Origin: an uncultured Ruminiclostridium sp.
GTDB lineage: Bacteria; Bacillota; Clostridia; Oscillospirales; Ruminococcaceae
Length of the DNA stretch: 64,000 nt
Assembly (NCBI GenBank): GCA_944388385.1
Contig: CALXIO010000001.1
Span: forward strand, 1 to 64,000
Reading direction: 5' to 3'
Shown here one piece after another: positions 61,012 through 64,000 of this stretch. Positions within the stretch are counted from its first letter, which is position 1. The number at the start of each line of letters is the position of its first letter. Below the pieces are notes generated by a model. It had not been told where the DNA came from. It did no database searches and saw only the letters and a list, made by a program, of their open reading frames with translations. Position numbers and translations under genes: made by a program.

Positions 61012-61290
61012 GTGGTTGTAAAGAAAATACCCATGAGAAAATGTGCAGGCTGTGACTGTATGAAGGAGAAAAAGGAGCTTATAAGAATAGTTCACACTCC
61101 CGAGGATGAATTTATAGTGGATTTTTCCGGTAAGAAGTCCGGCAGAGGAGTTTACTTATGCCACAGTAAGGCCTGCCTTGAAACGGCAAGGAAGAAAAAA
61201 TCCCTTGACCGTTCCCTTAAATGCACCCTGCCCGACACGGTATATGAAGCCCTTGCAAAGCAGCTTGAACAGGAGGGACGGGATGAATAA
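61012..61290 (+). CDS. ylxR: YlxR/RnpM RNA-binding protein
   Basis: A 92-residue DUF448 protein with RKCAGC at the start and the GRGVYLC motif. The family binds RNA, and the Bacillus member modulates RNase P. The start is GTG at 61012 with GGAGGGT upstream. It overlaps ylxQ by 8 nt. Confidence 0.9.
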   Translation: MVVKKIPMRKCAGCDCMKEKKELIRIVHTPEDEFIVDFSGKKSGRGVYLCHSKACLETARKKKSLDRSLKCTLPDTVYEALAKQLEQEGRDE

Positions 61291-61606
61291 TTTTCTCAGT
61301 ACCTTAGGACTTTGCAAAAAGGCAGGTAAAATAATATGCGGCTTTGATGCTGTATGTGATGAGGTACAAAAGCCGAAATCAAAGGTACAGGGAGTATTTA
61401 CCGCAAAGGACTTATCCGAAAAATCCCTTAAGGAATTAAGGTTTATCTGTGATAAATACAATGTAAGTATATTTAACACAGAGGTCACAATGGATGAGAT
61501 AAAGACGGTACTTACAAAGCGTACAGGTATTATTGCAATTACGGATGAGGGGCTTGTTAAAAGCCTGTCCGGTTTAAATAGAAAGCCTCAGAATGAAAAT
61601 CTATAA
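61283..61606 (+). CDS. ylxQ: YlxQ, L7Ae-family ribosomal-type protein
   Basis: A 107-residue L7Ae/L30e-fold protein: FLSTLGLCKKAGKIICGFDAV and the segment KRTGIIAITDEGLVKSL. The family binds K-turn RNA. ATG at 61283 follows AGGAGGGACGG and lies inside the end of ylxR; a longer upstream reading in this frame is the shadow of ylxR. Confidence 0.9.
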   Translation: MNNFLSTLGLCKKAGKIICGFDAVCDEVQKPKSKVQGVFTAKDLSEKSLKELRFICDKYNVSIFNTEVTMDEIKTVLTKRTGIIAITDEGLVKSLSGLNRKPQNENL

Positions 61607-61621
61607 GAAGGGGATCAGTGA

Positions 61622-64000
61622 ATGGAACAAAAATACAAGGTAAAAGATTTAGCTAAGGATCTTGGTGTCGGGGCAAACGACATCACAGATATTGTAGAAG
61701 AATATTTCGGTACTCAAAAGAAGGCTCAGGCATCACTTAATGAGGAAGAGGTTTCCGTGGTAATGGAAAAGCTCACCCAGAAAAACCAGGTAAAGGGCTT
61801 CGATGAGTATTTTGCCACAGCAGGCAAGCCAAAAGAGGAGAAAAAGCCTGAAAAGAAAAAAGCGGAAAAGAAAGCAGATATAAAGGAAGAAAAGAAAGAA
61901 GCGGCAAAGGAAGAAAAGCCTGCCGAAGAGGTTCACGAAAAGGTGAAGGAATCCGAAACACAGGAGAAAAAATCGTTGGTAGAGGAAAAGAAACCCGTAC
62001 AGGCTGAAACAAAGCCTGAAGCAAAGGCAGAAACAAAGCCTGCAAAACAGGACAGACCCAAGTCCGACAAGGAGGGCAAGAAATTCGATAAGGATAAGCC
62101 TAAATTTGATAAGGACGGCAAGAAATTTGACAAGGACGGAAAGAAGTTCGATAAGGACGGAAAGAAGTTTGACAAGGACGGAAAGAAGTTTGATAAGGAC
62201 GGCAAGAAGTTCGACAAGGACAAGAAGTTTGAAAAGAAGCCTGCCCGTGACGAAAAGCCTGCCGCACCGGTTATCGACCTTGCTAACATCAAGACAAACG
62301 CACCTCCCACAAAGCACGTAAAGGGTGAGGCTGTAAAGCGCGGCGAACAGGTTACAAAGCACGTTGATACAAGAGGCAGCTATGTTGATCTTGATAAGTA
62401 CAATGAGAGATATGAGTCAATGGCGGCTGACGAAACAAACCGTCGCGGCGGTGACAACTACTCACAGAAGCAGAAGATAAAGCAAAAGAGCCAGAAGAAC
62501 AAGCAGCAGCAGTTCAGCAAGAAGAAGGAAACCGAAGCCCAGAAGCTGAAACGTCTTGAGCTTGAAAAGGCAAGAAAGAAGCAGCTTGAGGTGGAAATTC
62601 CCGATGAGATCGTTGTATCTGAGCTTGCTTCCCGCTTAAAGGTAACAGCGGCAGAGGTTATAAAGAAGCTGTTCGGCCTTGGTGTAATGGCAACCATAAA
62701 TGAAACCATCGACTTTGATACAGCCGCCCTTGTAGCAGAGGAGCTCGGCGCTAAGGTATCAAAGGAAGTGGTGATTACCATTGAAGAGCGACTCTTTGAG
62801 GAAATTGAGGACAATGACGAAAACTTAAAGCCCCGTCCTCCCGTTGTAGTTGTTATGGGTCATGTAGACCATGGTAAGACATCCCTTCTTGACCACATAA
62901 GACACGCTAACGTAACAGCCAGCGAAGCAGGCGGTATTACTCAGCATATAGGCGCATACAGAGTAAAGATGAATGACAGGGATATTACATTCCTTGATAC
63001 CCCCGGCCATGAGGCATTTACAGCTATGCGTGCAAGAGGTGCATTGGCTACCGATATTGCCATACTTGTAGTAGCGGCAGATGACGGTATCATGCCCCAG
63101 ACTGTAGAAGCCATAAACCACGCAAGAGCCGCAAACCTTCAGATAATCGTAGCTATAAACAAGATTGATAAGCCCGGTGCAAATCCCGAAAAGGTAAAGC
63201 AGGAGCTTACCGAACACGGCCTTGTTTGTGAGGAATGGGGCGGCGATATTATCTGTGTTCCCGTATCTGCAAAGACAGGAGAGGGCATGGATGATCTTCT
63301 TGAAATGGTAAACCTTACAGCAGACGTTATGGAATTAAAGGCAAACCCCGGCAGACTTGCGGTAGGTACCGTTATCGAAGCAAGAATAGACAAGGGCAGA
63401 GGTCCTGTGGCAACTGTGCTTGTACAGAAGGGTACACTTCATTCAGGAGATGTTATTATTGCCGGTACAGCCTTAGGTCGTGTAAGAGTTATGAGAGATG
63501 ACAAGGGCAAGGTAGTAAAGGAAGCAGGACCTTCAGTTCCTGTTGAGATCATGGGTCTTTCCGAGGTTCCCTCCGCCGGAGATGATTTTGCGGTAGTAGA
63601 GGATGAGCGCCTTGCAAGAGAGCTTGTTGAAAAGAGAAAGTTCGACGCCAAGGAAGAACAGTTCAAGCTCTATAAGAAGGTAAGCCTTGATAACCTCTTC
63701 TCACAGATCGAGGAAGGCTCAATGAAAAAGCTGCCCATTATCGTAAAGGCAGACGTACAGGGCTCTGTGGAAGCGGTTTCCCAGTCACTTATGAAGCTCA
63801 GCAACGATGAAGTAAAGGTTGAGATAATCCACGGTGCAGTAGGTGCGGTAACCGAAAGCGACGTTATGCTTGCAAACGCATCAGATGCTATTATTGTAGG
63901 CTTTAACGTAAGACCTCATCCTGCCGCTGCCGAAAACGCAAAGCGTGACGGTGTGGATATAAGACTTTACAGAGTTATTTATGATGCAATAGAGGAAGTA
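61622..64000 (+). CDS. infB: Translation initiation factor IF-2, partial (3' end beyond window)
   Basis: 793 codons are present without a stop; the rest lies to the right. The N-terminal domain starts [21 protein letters not shown] lysine-rich linker follows, with seven tandem KKFDKDG-type units (62078-62224). The G domain has [12 protein letters not shown], the switch 2 DTPGHEAF, the NKID motif and the SAK motif (VSAKTGEG). Then domain II and the start of domain III ([12 protein letters not shown]) are read. IF-2 brings fMet-tRNA to the 30S subunit. Confidence 0.96.
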   Translation, partial: MEQKYKVKDLAKDLGVGANDITDIVEEYFGTQKKAQASLNEEEVSVVMEKLTQKNQVKGFDEYFATAGKPKEEKKPEKKKAEKKADIKEEKKEAAKEEKPAEEVHEKVKESETQEKKSLVEEKKPVQAETKPEAKAETKPAKQDRPKSDKEGKKFDKDKPKFDKDGKKFDKDGKKFDKDGKKFDKDGKKFDKDGKKFDKDKKFEKKPARDEKPAAPVIDLANIKTNAPPTKHVKGEAVKRGEQVTKHVDTRGSYVDLDKYNERYESMAADETNRRGGDNYSQKQKIKQKSQKNKQQQFSKKKETEAQKLKRLELEKARKKQLEVEIPDEIVVSELASRLKVTAAEVIKKLFGLGVMATINETIDFDTAALVAEELGAKVSKEVVITIEERLFEEIEDNDENLKPRPPVVVVMGHVDHGKTSLLDHIRHANVTASEAGGITQHIGAYRVKMNDRDITFLDTPGHEAFTAMRARGALATDIAILVVAADDGIMPQTVEAINHARAANLQIIVAINKIDKPGANPEKVKQELTEHGLVCEEWGGDIICVPVSAKTGEGMDDLLEMVNLTADVMELKANPGRLAVGTVIEARIDKGRGPVATVLVQKGTLHSGDVIIAGTALGRVRVMRDDKGKVVKEAGPSVPVEIMGLSEVPSAGDDFAVVEDERLARELVEKRKFDAKEEQFKLYKKVSLDNLFSQIEEGSMKKLPIIVKADVQGSVEAVSQSLMKLSNDEVKVEIIHGAVGAVTESDVMLANASDAIIVGFNVRPHPAAAENAKRDGVDIRLYRVIYDAIEEV
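62078..62224 (+). repeat. Seven 21-nt tandem repeats in infB
   Basis: Exactly 147 nt, seven copies of AAGAAGTTCGATAAGGACGGN encoding [KP]KFDKD[GK]. Copies differ at synonymous positions (TTC/TTT, GAT/GAC, GGA/GGC), while the protein unit is kept. The first and last units end in K, the middle ones in G. Confidence 0.9.

Noticed and set aside
62078..62224. CRISPR array
   Set aside because: Contiguous 21-nt units without spacers, in frame within infB.
61733..62362. Antisense ORF with repeated LLSVLIELL peptides opposite infB
   Set aside because: The repeat comes from the complementary strand of the KKFDKDG tandem units of infB.
1..64000. tRNA and rRNA genes
   Set aside because: No cloverleaf with TTCRANNC arm and no rRNA segments were noticed on either strand; a tRNAscan run would be decisive.

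Overview
The window is a 64-kb piece of a low-to-middle GC Firmicutes chromosome, most likely a Clostridia member of the Oscillospiraceae/Ruminococcaceae type. The grounds are the hprK-murB-rapZ-whiA cluster, the KOW protein between map and infA, the nusA-ylxR-ylxQ-infB operon, the zinc forms of S14 and L36, a cytosolic cellobiose phosphorylase beside a GH26 mannanase-like lipoprotein, and a complete type IV pilus locus. The species is inferred from gene content, not proven.

Layout. 1-2079: end of an IS3-type element, a GC-rich dispersed repeat, and a cell-wall protein with G5 and 3D domains. 2392-11897: one-directional cluster hprK, PHP phosphoesterase, ROK glucokinase, murB, rapZ, whiA and dnaE. 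The dnaE gene is interrupted by a 683-nt ORF-less group II intron placed directly after the codon of the third catalytic aspartate. 12026-15718: pfkA, a THF-riboswitch-controlled folT, proC and a GH26 lipoprotein. 15792-18185 (minus): GH94 cellobiose phosphorylase with a consensus cre box. 18186-18968: GC-rich repeats. 18969-35198: S10-spc-alpha ribosomal operon (rpsJ to rplQ) with secY, adk, map, infA and rpoA, and several hairpin-rich intercistronic gaps. 35304-36498: a 41-residue lipoprotein gene and deoD. 36691-48585: type IV pilus locus (pilC, a pilM-pilN fusion, pilO, a PilX-like solenoid protein, two minor prepilins, pilD on the minus strand, pilB, pilT); no small major pilin is visible. 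48636-53124: dtd, a carboxynorspermidine-dehydrogenase-like gene, a two-component system whose kinase is frameshifted at a G7 tract, and a small alarmone synthetase. 53125-55430: dinB divergent from an XRE repressor/ImmA-type protease pair. 55623-64000: class A PBP, an rRNA methyltransferase, and the rimP-nusA-ylxR-ylxQ-infB operon, cut by the window edge.

How it fits together. HPr kinase supplies the Ser-phosphorylated HPr that acts with CcpA at cre sites, and a consensus cre lies downstream of the cellobiose phosphorylase promoter. This suggests glucose repression of cellobiose use, with glucokinase and Pfk handling the products. The mannanase-like lipoprotein and the pili fit a fibre-attached gut or rumen lifestyle.

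The two strongest unusual observations are the group II intron in dnaE, which must splice if this copy is to make a replicative polymerase, and the XRE/ImmA/dinB module, whose two divergent consensus promoters carry shared TACGCAA operators. The latter looks like a LexA-independent, protease-relieved damage switch for a translesion polymerase.
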